Assembly (NCBI RefSeq): GCF_002736205.1
Contig: NZ_CP024091.1
Location: forward strand, 4,709,555 to 4,773,554
Direction: 5' to 3'
Length of the DNA: 64,000 nt
Origin: Pedobacter ginsengisoli
GTDB taxonomy: Bacteria > Bacteroidota > Bacteroidia > Sphingobacteriales > Sphingobacteriaceae
The notes beneath the pieces are model-generated. The model had not been told where the DNA came from and did not search any database. It saw nothing but the letters and a program-made list of their open reading frames with translations. The translations under genes and the position numbers were made by a program. This document shows, piece after piece, positions 7,209 to 15,366 of the stretch (within the stretch, counting starts at the first letter, position 1; each line of letters starts with the position of its first letter).

Positions 7209-8396
7209 TTAGTCTTTAACCGGCCTTTCTCCCTCAGGTCTTCGTGAGCCATCATACAACTCATATTCAAGCATACGACAATCTAGTTTTCCGTTGTAGA
7301 ATTCTATTTTTCTTGTAGCTTTCAGTCCTATTTTTTTGGCCAGATCAGGATTTCCGGTAAAGATATATCCAAAATATCCTTTACAGTTCTGTTTCATAAA
7401 ATCGCCCATGCGCTTGTAGGTTAATTCCAGTTTAGAATGCACCCCTAAACGCTCACCATATTCAGGGTTAAATACAACCACGCCTTTGCCGCCTTCAGGA
7501 ACCATTGTTTCAGCAAAATCACAAACTTCGAAAGTAATCAATGTATCGACTCCGGCTGTTTTTGCATTTCTGCGACTTACATCTACTGCATCTTCAGAAA
7601 TATCAGTAGCGATGATCTGAAGTTCAATATTTTTTATTACCTGATCTTTCAGAATCCTTCTTTCAGCAAAAAATATCTGTTCATCGTAACCCATAATGTG
7701 CATAAAACCATAGTTCATTCTAAATAAACCTGGCCTGCGATTGGTTGCAATCAGGGCAGCTTCAATTGCCAATGTTCCTGAACCACACATTGGATTTACA
7801 AAAGGAGATTTCTGATCCCATTGTGTGCTTAATACCGTTGCGGCGGCAAGCGCCTCTAACATAGGGGCTTTTCCCGGAATTTTACGATATCCGTGCTTAG
7901 CAAGTGTTTCGCCCGAAGTATCAATAAATACGTCTGCATCATTATCTTTCCAGTATAAATGGATTACGGCTTTGTTGGCATCAGAACCTGAATTAGGCCT
8001 AATGCCTTTTTTGTCTTTAATACGATCAACTATTGCATCCTTTACCTTTAAATTGGCAAAAAGCGGAGTAGTAATAGTTGGGTTATCCACATTTGAAGTA
8101 ACAGAAAAATACCCTGAAAAATCAATTAATTCTTCCCACGGGATATTCACCATTTCGCCGTAAAGCTCTTCCGGATTTTTTGCTTTAAAGCTTTTTAAAC
8201 AGTATAAAATCTGGCTGGCACACCTTAAATTTAGATTTAGCCTAATACATTCAGATAAAGTGATGTTTAATTCTACCCCCGTAGGGAAATCCCTTACTAC
8301 ATCATAGCCAAGGGCTTTAACTTCATCTAATAAATACTGCGACAGGCGCTTATTGCAGGTTATGATAACCTTGCTTTTTGTGTGGAAAACTTGCAT
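7209..8396 (-). CDS. THUMP-domain rRNA methyltransferase (RlmL N-terminal-half type)
   Basis: Protein of 395 residues. An N-terminal ferredoxin-like/THUMP module (about 1-165) precedes a Rossmann methyltransferase domain with NPMCGSGTLAIEAAL (motif I) and FNPEYGERLG (motif IV). It resembles the N-terminal half of E. coli RlmL, which makes m2G2445 in 23S rRNA, and lacks the C-terminal RlmK half. Motif IV reads NPEY instead of the usual NPPY. A closing EYELYDGSRRPEGERPVKD tail follows. The family is certain; the exact modified base is inferred by homology. Confidence 0.88.
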   Translation of the reverse strand: MQVFHTKSKVIITCNKRLSQYLLDEVKALGYDVVRDFPTGVELNITLSECIRLNLNLRCASQILYCLKSFKAKNPEELYGEMVNIPWEELIDFSGYFSVTSNVDNPTITTPLFANLKVKDAIVDRIKDKKGIRPNSGSDANKAVIHLYWKDNDADVFIDTSGETLAKHGYRKIPGKAPMLEALAAATVLSTQWDQKSPFVNPMCGSGTLAIEAALIATNRRPGLFRMNYGFMHIMGYDEQIFFAERRILKDQVIKNIELQIIATDISEDAVDVSRRNAKTAGVDTLITFEVCDFAETMVPEGGKGVVVFNPEYGERLGVHSKLELTYKRMGDFMKQNCKGYFGYIFTGNPDLAKKIGLKATRKIEFYNGKLDCRMLEYELYDGSRRPEGERPVKD

Positions 8397-8468
8397 AATT
8401 AATTGTACGAAGTTATCAATAAAAATATAGAGATTTGAACTTCGTAGTAGAATAAAATAGTATTTGTT

Positions 8469-8834
8469 ATGGAATTAAAAGGAAAAGTGCATGAAATTGG
8501 TGCATTACAGCAGGTGAGTGAGACTTTTAAGAAACGCGACCTTATCATAGAATATGCAGAAAACCCTACTTATCCTGAATACATCAGGTTTGAGGCTTTA
8601 CAAGATAAAACAGCTTTATTTGATAGCTTAAAGCCAGGAGACGATGTAGAAGTTGCATTCAATTTACGTGGTCGTCCGTGGACAGATAAAACCGGAAAAA
8701 CATCTTATTTTAACAGTTTAGTAGTGTGGCGCATTAACGCATTAACAAATAGTGCCGCAGCAGCTACTCCAGCATATGCTCCGCCAGCTGATTTAAGCAG
8801 CGCGCCGGGCGAGGAAGATGATCTTCCTTTCTAA
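8469..8834 (+). CDS. DUF3127 protein with an SSB-like acidic C-terminal tip
   Basis: Small protein of 121 residues. The first 95 residues form a compact beta-rich DUF3127 domain (MELKGKVHEIG..., RPWTDKTGKTSYFNSLVVWRI), consistent with an OB-like fold. A flexible Ala/Pro linker follows, then the ending GEEDDLPF. This arrangement imitates single-stranded DNA-binding protein, whose DDIPF-like tip recruits repair and replication enzymes. The function of DUF3127 is not established; nucleic-acid binding is inference. It is monocistronic, ending 32 bases before a strong terminator. Confidence 0.88.
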   Translation: MELKGKVHEIGALQQVSETFKKRDLIIEYAENPTYPEYIRFEALQDKTALFDSLKPGDDVEVAFNLRGRPWTDKTGKTSYFNSLVVWRINALTNSAAAATPAYAPPADLSSAPGEEDDLPF

Positions 8835-8866
8835 AGATCTTTTTTAAATAAACAAATTGACCACCG

Positions 8867-8899
8867 TGCCGTCCTGATTCAGGGCGGCATTTTTTTTTT
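8867..8899 (+). terminator. Intrinsic terminator after the DUF3127 gene
   Basis: The arms TGCCGTCCTG (8867-8876) and CAGGGCGGCA (8880-8889) pair over ten positions, including one G-U pair, around a three-base loop. A run of ten T (8890-8899) follows. This is a textbook rho-independent terminator. Confidence 0.9.
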
Positions 8900-8935
8900 G
8901 CTAAACATTTTATAGTAATCAGATCACAAACAAAG

Positions 8936-8995
8936 CCAAACATTAACCGTGTTTGGTGCGGATTTAACGGGGGCATCGCCCGGCTTATGTCCGGG
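8936..8995. other. GC-rich patch with competing hairpins
   Basis: Between the DUF3127 terminator and the next promoter lies a GC-rich island in AT-rich DNA. CCAAACA (8936-8942) pairs with TGTTTGG (8950-8956). Further on, GGGC (8971-8974) pairs with GCCC (8978-8981), while CCCGG (8979-8983) pairs with CCGGG (8991-8995); the last two helices share bases and exclude each other. No coding sequence is convincing here. It may be a small RNA, a protein-binding site or chance. Confidence 0.3.
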
Positions 8996-9066
8996 TGAAT
9001 AGAAAACTCGAGGTCAAATTGACTGTTAAAATTTGTTAAATTCAAGCTTTTGTGTTAATGCTTCGT

Positions 9067-9074
9067 TAATTTTG
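9067..9074 (+). promoter_or_regulatory. Promoter -7 element TAATTTTG of the RprX-like kinase gene
   Basis: TAATTTTG matches the Bacteroidota consensus TAnnTTTG and ends 10 bases before the start codon, so the transcript would have a leader of only a few bases. I see no well-spaced -33 TTTG; TTTG copies at 9032 and 9049 are off the usual spacing. Confidence 0.5.
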
Positions 9075-9084
9075 AATATCCGAT

Positions 9085-10926
9085 ATGAAAAAAAGAAGCC
9101 TTTGGTTAATTACCGGCCTTATGACCATAGCTTTGCTTGGGGTGTTTGTAATGCAATTGTATTATATAAGGGAGGCGTATAATCTTAAATCACAGCTTTT
9201 TGAACAGGATGTAAATCAGGCGCTTAATAGTGTGGTGAATAAGGTGCAGAAGCGAAATGCCGCACTTTACATTAATAAGAGAAACAGGGATCTGGAGCGT
9301 GACCGTGAGGCAGAGGTTCGCAGTCAGGCACAACGATTGGTAGAATACAAGGAGCGATTTAAAGATCAGGAACAAAAACGATTGTTAGAACAGCGAAAAT
9401 TAATTGTTGCCGACTTAAATCAGAATGATTTAGAAATTAAGAAATCCTACGCTAATCCAATTTTAATTACCGAAGCCGAATATCTTGCTGCGTCTGATTT
9501 GAATAACCCATTGCAGTCGCCTGTACATGTTGATGTAAATGTTGGTCTGGATGAATACGGGAACATGATTAATGGTCGGTACAGATCTACCTTTGTACCA
9601 CAGGAGACAAAATCATTTATCATTGCTTCCAATCAGTTGCCAGATACAATCAGGTACCATGCTATTAACCCTGCAACAGGAAAAAGTGTACTAATTAGCG
9701 TGCCAACAGTAAGCAATGAGCTTGGCCGCAAATTTCAATTTGAAAATAATCTTGCCAAAAGAAGGTATGATGATGGACTGAATAGATTGATGTCTGATAC
9801 TATTCCTTTAAAAGGCGATTCTGATATCTTAACCCAGGTTAAAGATGTTGCTCAGGAAATGAGAGAAGCGAATGTGCCTCTAAGCAAGATGATATCGAAG
9901 GAAAGTTTAGATACTTTAATTCAAAGAGAACTTCTAAATAGAAATATAACGCTGAATTATGATTTTTGGGTTAGTTTGGCAGAAAAGGATTCTTTAGTTT
10001 ATGTAAAAGCATCAACCAATGTAGATCATGTTTTGCCTAAAAATACATTCAAGGCTACTCTTTATAGCTATATTATCAGGGATCCGGGAATGCTTTATAT
10101 TAGTTTTCCCGATAAAAACTCTTTAATTCTGAGTAATATGTGGGCTACTATGGCCTCTTCTGCCGCGTTACTGTTTGTATTGATCTTTATTTTTGCCTAT
10201 ACCATTTATGCAATAATGAAACAAAAAAAGATCTCTGAAATGAAAACGGATTTCATTAATAATATGACTCATGAATTTAAAACTCCGGTGGCCACAATTA
10301 TGATTGCCAGCGAGGCCCTCAAGGATCCGGAGGTTGTTGAAGATAAGAGCCGAATTAGCAGGTTAGCTGGTATTATATACGACGAAAATGTTCGCCTTGG
10401 GAATCATATAGAGCGCGTTTTAAGTATAGCCAGATTAGAAAAAAAGGAATTAAAGTTAGAATATGCAGAGGTAAATATTAATGATGTGCTTTCTACAGTT
10501 GTAGATAGTATGGAGCTCCAGCTACAGAAAAGAAATGCCATAGTTAACCTGAACCTGGATGCCAAAAATCCAATAATTTATGGCGATGAATTGCATCTAT
10601 CTAATGTAATTTATAACCTGGTTGATAATGCAAATAAATATAGTGGAGAAATCCCTAAAATAGACATTAGTACAAGAAATACAGGGAAAAACCTAATTAT
10701 TGAAGTTGCAGACGAAGGGATAGGGATGACTAAAGATCAGACCAAACGTATTTTTGATCAATTTTACAGGGTGCCCACCGGAAACCTGCATGATGTAAAA
10801 GGCTTTGGTTTAGGATTAAACTATGTGCAGGACATTATTAATCAGATGGGCGGAACAATAAAAGTGCACAGTGAAAAGGATAAAGGAACTGTATTTGAAA
10901 TAAGCTTACCATTAAACTATAATTAA
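9085..10926 (+). CDS. Sensor histidine kinase, RprX-like
   Basis: Protein of 613 residues with an N-terminal membrane helix (about 6-28), a large periplasmic region (about 30-350) rich in coiled-coil-like charged segments near its start, a second membrane helix (about 352-377), the phosphoacceptor box NNMTHEFKTPVATIM (His 396), and an ATPase domain with NLVDNANKYSG, DEGIGMTK and GFGLGLNYV. The layout and the following PhoB-type regulator match the Bacteroides RprX/RprY pair. The signal is unknown. The 11-base gap to the regulator indicates an operon. Confidence 0.9.
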   Translation: MKKRSLWLITGLMTIALLGVFVMQLYYIREAYNLKSQLFEQDVNQALNSVVNKVQKRNAALYINKRNRDLERDREAEVRSQAQRLVEYKERFKDQEQKRLLEQRKLIVADLNQNDLEIKKSYANPILITEAEYLAASDLNNPLQSPVHVDVNVGLDEYGNMINGRYRSTFVPQETKSFIIASNQLPDTIRYHAINPATGKSVLISVPTVSNELGRKFQFENNLAKRRYDDGLNRLMSDTIPLKGDSDILTQVKDVAQEMREANVPLSKMISKESLDTLIQRELLNRNITLNYDFWVSLAEKDSLVYVKASTNVDHVLPKNTFKATLYSYIIRDPGMLYISFPDKNSLILSNMWATMASSAALLFVLIFIFAYTIYAIMKQKKISEMKTDFINNMTHEFKTPVATIMIASEALKDPEVVEDKSRISRLAGIIYDENVRLGNHIERVLSIARLEKKELKLEYAEVNINDVLSTVVDSMELQLQKRNAIVNLNLDAKNPIIYGDELHLSNVIYNLVDNANKYSGEIPKIDISTRNTGKNLIIEVADEGIGMTKDQTKRIFDQFYRVPTGNLHDVKGFGLGLNYVQDIINQMGGTIKVHSEKDKGTVFEISLPLNYN

Positions 10927-10937
10927 CGACACAACGC

Positions 10938-11633
10938 ATGAAAAGAATTTTATTGGTAGAAGACGATCCGAATCTGGGGCTTCTTTTACAGGATTACCTA
11001 CAGCTTAAAGGCAAATTTGACGTTGTACTGTGTGTTGATGGTGATGAAGGGTTAAGGGCTTTTACGAAGCAGGATTTTGACCTATGTATACTTGATGTGA
11101 TGATGCCTAAAAAGGATGGATTTACACTAGGTAAAGAGATTAGGAAGATCAATCAGGAAGTGCCTATTATTTTCGCTACTGCGAAAGCTATGATGGAAGA
11201 TAAGGCATCAGCATATGATTTGGGTGGCGATGATTACATTACAAAGCCATTTAGAATTGAAGAATTGTTGTTAAGGATAAATGCCCTGTTAAAGCGTGTA
11301 GCAGTAAAAGAAACGCCAGAGTCTGGTTCGGCACAAACACTATTTCAAATTGGCGACTATACTTTTGATTATACCACACAGCTTATAGATTATAAAGGGC
11401 AACAGCAAAAACTGTCGACTAAAGAGGCTGAACTCCTTCAGTTGTTATGCTTAAAAAAGAATGCTGTTCTTACGCGTGAAGAAGCTTTATTGAGTATCTG
11501 GCATGACGACAATTACTTTAATGGCCGTAGTATGGATGTGTTTTTAAGTAAACTAAGAAAATACCTTAGGGAAGACCCTAAGGTAGAGATTCTTAATGTT
11601 CATGGTAAGGGATATAAACTGCTGGTAAATTAA
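10938..11633 (+). CDS. Response regulator, OmpR/PhoB family (RprY-like)
   Basis: Protein of 231 residues. The receiver domain (1-120) has the acidic pair VEDD near 7-10, the phosphorylated Asp 53 in CILDVMMPKKDG, a Thr/Ala switch region (FATAKAM) and Lys in ITKPF. The C-terminal winged helix (about 135-230) ends in DVFLSKLRKYLREDP and VHGKGYKLLV, typical of OmpR-type DNA binders. It is the partner of the upstream kinase. Its stop codon shares TTAA with the convergent GLPGLI gene. Confidence 0.93.
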   Translation: MKRILLVEDDPNLGLLLQDYLQLKGKFDVVLCVDGDEGLRAFTKQDFDLCILDVMMPKKDGFTLGKEIRKINQEVPIIFATAKAMMEDKASAYDLGGDDYITKPFRIEELLLRINALLKRVAVKETPESGSAQTLFQIGDYTFDYTTQLIDYKGQQQKLSTKEAELLQLLCLKKNAVLTREEALLSIWHDDNYFNGRSMDVFLSKLRKYLREDPKVEILNVHGKGYKLLVN

Positions 11634-12403
11634 AGCAGAAAAGCCTTTAGCGCTGATTGAGCATAGTCTCCCCAATCTTTTAAAGCAGAGTTAATGGTTT
11701 CTCTTAAGGTTTTGTTGTTTACCGCTTTGCCCTTAGCCGGTACTTTTAATTCATTTGGGGCAACGGGTTTATCTGTTACCGTTTTAGCGAACCATGTTAT
11801 GTTTTCATGAGGAAGTGCAACACCAAGGATCATTCCAGGTAAGCCAGTAAATGATTCAGGACCTCCTGATACAGGAATTTTATCCGTATAAAAAGCCACA
11901 ACGTAAATAGAGTCCAGAATCACGGCGTTTGCTCTGCGACATTCATATCCCGCAATGTTCCTTAATTCGCTTGTAATTTTCCAGTTTATTTTTCTAGTAG
12001 TGTCTTTTACCAGAAAGGTTTCTTCGTATACTACTTTTTGAGTGGTATACATGCCTGAGGCTAAATCGGTATATATCGTATTCCATTGCCCTGTAGATGG
12101 GTCGCTAAAGAAATAATTTCTTGAGTTATTGTCATCGGCTATGGGTGTGAAAAGAGTTTTATCTTTAGAAAAGGTAAGGGTGCTTTTTAATACTTTGAAT
12201 TGTGGCTGGTTCCTTTTGTAAGCTTCGTATGCTTGCTGCATAAATCCACTGGAACTTTTTTCCATTTGCCTTTTCATTATGGCGAACATGTTAGAGCTCT
12301 TTTCGAATTCTATTACGCCATCTGTAGCAAATCTTACATTTTGTGCAAACAGGTTGCTTATATTTAATAACAAGAAGCTGAGTATAATTAGTTTGTGTTT
12401 CAT
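11630..12403 (-). CDS. GLPGLI family exported protein
   Basis: Protein of 257 residues starting MKHKLIILSFLL with a cleavable signal peptide ending near FAQ. A longer frame would run 131 bases into the upstream receptor gene; the chosen start leaves a 4-base gap. The family motif appears as FTGLPGMILGV (about residues 200-210), after IAGYECRRA. GLPGLI proteins are Bacteroidota proteins often coded next to TonB-type outer-membrane proteins, as here. Their biochemical role is not established. The gene is probably the second cistron after the receptor. Confidence 0.9.
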   Translation of the reverse strand: MKHKLIILSFLLLNISNLFAQNVRFATDGVIEFEKSSNMFAIMKRQMEKSSSGFMQQAYEAYKRNQPQFKVLKSTLTFSKDKTLFTPIADDNNSRNYFFSDPSTGQWNTIYTDLASGMYTTQKVVYEETFLVKDTTRKINWKITSELRNIAGYECRRANAVILDSIYVVAFYTDKIPVSGGPESFTGLPGMILGVALPHENITWFAKTVTDKPVAPNELKVPAKGKAVNNKTLRETINSALKDWGDYAQSALKAFLL

Positions 12404-12407
12404 ATTC

Positions 12408-15215
12408 TTATTTTTTAGTAGGAACTGATCCGCCCATTTTGCTGAAGTCCCAGCTAATTGTGCACATAAAATATCTTTGTATAGTTGTATAACTGTTTTG
12501 CGTAACCATGTTGCCACTGGCATATCTGCTGAAGCCAACGTTTTGGTTAAGTAAATCGTTTCCGGAGAGTGAAATTCTTAGGTTATCTTGTTTAAAGAAC
12601 TTTTTGGATATGCTGGCATTCCATATAAAGCGCTCTAAGTCTTCATTAAAGGTTTGGGTTTTTGCAGTAAACTGGTAATTCCCATCTGAGCCAATTTGTA
12701 TTTTGCCAGGCAGGTATATATTGAAGTTCGCGTTACCCTGAAAACCCCACCCTTTGTTGTTTGAATTGTTTCTGGAAGACGAGGTAATGATGTTATAACT
12801 AGGGCCTCCTGAAATTCGGAAATCATACTTTTTCTCTTTGTATTTGGATATGTTTAGGCTTCCTGAGTATCCAAATGATTTGGTGGTATTTAATTCTGTT
12901 CTAACAGTATCTGTTACCCTTGTGTAGTTCACATTTCCATTTGAGCTAAGGTTAATACCTACACTCATATCTATAGGCTTAATTTTTCTGCTTGTTCCAA
13001 AATTGAAGTAGTAATTGTAAGGACTTTTGTCGCTTAAATTAATAGACTGATAAAAGTTCTTTCCAAGGCGGTCAATTGTTGTGTGGTTTACTATCGGATT
13101 AGTTGTGAAAGAGTAGCTACCACTTAGATATACGTACTGATCGCTTAGTATTTTGTAAGAGTTGTAATATAAATTAAGGCCACTTCTGAAGGAAGGTTTT
13201 AGGTTAGGGTTACCAATGGTTTCATTTAATGGATCGGTATTTACCCTGATTGGCTGGATCTGGTCAATAGTTGGCTGATTGGTATTACCATAATAACTAA
13301 AGTATAAAGATTTTTGCTGAGAGAACCTGTATTGATAAGATACCTGTGGGTTCCAGTTCATGAAATTCCTTTTGAAAGTTTTGTCTGTATAAGCATCAAA
13401 TTGCTGGAATCTTACGCTGCTTACTTTAGTTCCGACATTGATGGTTGATTTATCTTTCTTGTAATTAAAGGTAATACCTCCTTGATTTGAAAGCTGATCC
13501 AAATCAAAGTTATTACTAAACTCTCTGTCCAGATCATCATATTCCCCAGATGCAGTTTGGTTAAATGATTTACGATCGGAATTGCTGTTATTAATGCTCA
13601 GGCCATAACTTAATGCAAGTTTTAATGTGTTAGATAGTGGCTCAGTATAAGTAATGTTAGAGTTAAACGTCTGGTTATGGGTGTTGTTGGTTTTGAACTG
13701 ATTTACTGCTTCTGTTTGAGTTTTCTCGCCCAGTTCGTTAAAGAATTCACTGGTTGAATTTAGGTAACCTTCGGTTTGGTTTTCGTTTACGGTTTGTCTG
13801 ATATTCACCGAGAGGGTTCTTCCTTTCTTTTTCAGTTTTTTTGTCCATAAGGCACTTGCATTGAATAATTTCTGATCGCCATCGTTGCTTAGTTCCCTGT
13901 CGGTAGAGTTTTGTAATGAATTGTTTTCTCTTAAGGTTGATGATATGAAATTATCTCTTGTTTTGCTGTTTTTTAGGGTTCCGTCAACTGATATTTTTAA
14001 GGTTGATGTTGTATCCAGTCTTAAAGTGTAAGTGAAGTCAGCTTTTTGCCTGAACATAAGGTTATCGAACTTTTGATGAGAGCTACTATTTGTAACACCA
14101 TTAGACAAGTTGTTTTGAGTCAGGTTATCTCTGGTTCCTTCAACACCTATCGAACCTATCTTATAGTTCGAGTTGATGGCATGTTTATCACTATCCCATT
14201 TATTTTCATAGTGTAAACCACCGCTATGAGCAGATGGAATACCCTGACCATTGTATTGTCCATCAAAATTCTCGAAGTCATCGCCACCGCCGTAGAAGTA
14301 TATTCCACCGTCGTCGCCAAATTCCATATTGCTTGATGAGCCTCCGTATTTATCTCTATCCCCCCAGCCTAATCCCGTTTGGCCGGTATTCCCGGATATG
14401 CCATAGGCAGAAAACTTCTGCTTGCCTTTAAAAGCATTAAACATGGCCTGGCTTTTATAGAATTTATCTGTCCCGAGGCCGCCTTCAACTTTTCCAAAGT
14501 AGCCATTCTTTTTGTCTTCTTTTAATTTGATATTAATGGTTTTGGTTTTGACTCCATCATCAATTCCTGTAAAGGTAGCCTGGTCACTTTTCTTGTCGTA
14601 AAGCTGTACTTTATCAACCATGTCGGCCCTAAGATTTTTGGTAACCAGTGTAGGGTCATCACCAAAAAATTCTTCTCCATCTACCAGTACCTTAGGAACT
14701 GTTTGCCCCTGAGCAGTAATTTTCCCGTCTTTATCAATTTGAAATCCGGGGAATTGTTTAAGTAAATCTTCTACTTTATCATTGGGTTGTATGGTAAAGC
14801 TGGCCGCATTATATTCTGTGGTATCGCCTTTAATTTTAATTGCGGCTGCCTTTCCCTGAATAATTACGCCCTCTAATAATGTGGCTTTCAGGATTACATT
14901 GATGTTGCCAAAATCTCTGCTTGTTTTTGCAGAGTCTAATTCGAAATTTTCAATATAGTCGGCGTAACCAGGATAGGTTACCATGAGAATGAATTTTCCG
15001 GATCTTAAATTGTTTAAGGCAAACGTTCCTTCGGGAGTAGCCCGGGTATACTTTACAAGTGTAGAATCTTTTTGGTTTAATACTGTTATCGTTGTGTTTA
15101 CCATTTTGTAGGTGGCGGCGGTATCTACCACGGCCCCCTTAATAGAATACGGGTTCTGTGCAAACAATAACATCGAGCTGAGCACTAGCAGGAGTGTTAG
15201 AGAGGTTAATTTCAT
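12408..15215 (-). CDS. TonB-receptor-like outer-membrane beta-barrel protein
   Basis: Protein of 935 residues. Order: signal peptide (about 1-19), CarboxypepD_reg-like domain (about 22-105; SIKGAVVDTAATYKMVNTTI), plug-like region (about 110-215; LLKQFPGFQIDKDGKITAQG and PKVLVDGEEFFGDDP), and a long beta-barrel part with many aromatic strands (about 230-935). It belongs to the outer-membrane beta-barrel family that pairs with GLPGLI proteins. A glycine-rich loop FYGGGDDFENFDG lies near residue 310. No obvious TonB box can be named. Substrate unknown; adjacency to the RprXY-like pair suggests but does not show control by it. Confidence 0.88.
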   Translation of the reverse strand: MKLTSLTLLLVLSSMLLFAQNPYSIKGAVVDTAATYKMVNTTITVLNQKDSTLVKYTRATPEGTFALNNLRSGKFILMVTYPGYADYIENFELDSAKTSRDFGNINVILKATLLEGVIIQGKAAAIKIKGDTTEYNAASFTIQPNDKVEDLLKQFPGFQIDKDGKITAQGQTVPKVLVDGEEFFGDDPTLVTKNLRADMVDKVQLYDKKSDQATFTGIDDGVKTKTINIKLKEDKKNGYFGKVEGGLGTDKFYKSQAMFNAFKGKQKFSAYGISGNTGQTGLGWGDRDKYGGSSSNMEFGDDGGIYFYGGGDDFENFDGQYNGQGIPSAHSGGLHYENKWDSDKHAINSNYKIGSIGVEGTRDNLTQNNLSNGVTNSSSHQKFDNLMFRQKADFTYTLRLDTTSTLKISVDGTLKNSKTRDNFISSTLRENNSLQNSTDRELSNDGDQKLFNASALWTKKLKKKGRTLSVNIRQTVNENQTEGYLNSTSEFFNELGEKTQTEAVNQFKTNNTHNQTFNSNITYTEPLSNTLKLALSYGLSINNSNSDRKSFNQTASGEYDDLDREFSNNFDLDQLSNQGGITFNYKKDKSTINVGTKVSSVRFQQFDAYTDKTFKRNFMNWNPQVSYQYRFSQQKSLYFSYYGNTNQPTIDQIQPIRVNTDPLNETIGNPNLKPSFRSGLNLYYNSYKILSDQYVYLSGSYSFTTNPIVNHTTIDRLGKNFYQSINLSDKSPYNYYFNFGTSRKIKPIDMSVGINLSSNGNVNYTRVTDTVRTELNTTKSFGYSGSLNISKYKEKKYDFRISGGPSYNIITSSSRNNSNNKGWGFQGNANFNIYLPGKIQIGSDGNYQFTAKTQTFNEDLERFIWNASISKKFFKQDNLRISLSGNDLLNQNVGFSRYASGNMVTQNSYTTIQRYFMCTISWDFSKMGGSVPTKK

Positions 15216-15354
15216 GTTAGGAGTTTTGTTGAGCGCAAGATATAACTAAAAGTTTAGTAATTAAATTGTAGAATTGTTAAAGTTTGTTAAAGAATGTTAA
15301 AATGCTGATTGTAACGCATTTTTTACCGATTAGGTTTAAGTAGTAAGTTCTTGT

Positions 15355-15362
15355 TAACTTTG
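15355..15362 (+). promoter_or_regulatory. Promoter -7 element TAACTTTG of the helicase gene
   Basis: TAACTTTG fits TAnnTTTG and ends only four bases before the ATG at 15367. Transcription starting the usual few bases downstream would give a leaderless or nearly leaderless mRNA. Confidence 0.5.
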
Positions 15363-15366
15363 TGCC

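Noticed and set aside
8764..9045. Minus-strand frame of 93 residues opposite the DUF3127 end and the intergenic gap
   Set aside because: It runs through the DUF3127 terminator hairpin and its T-run, has no recognisable domain, and overlaps a real gene end; likely chance.
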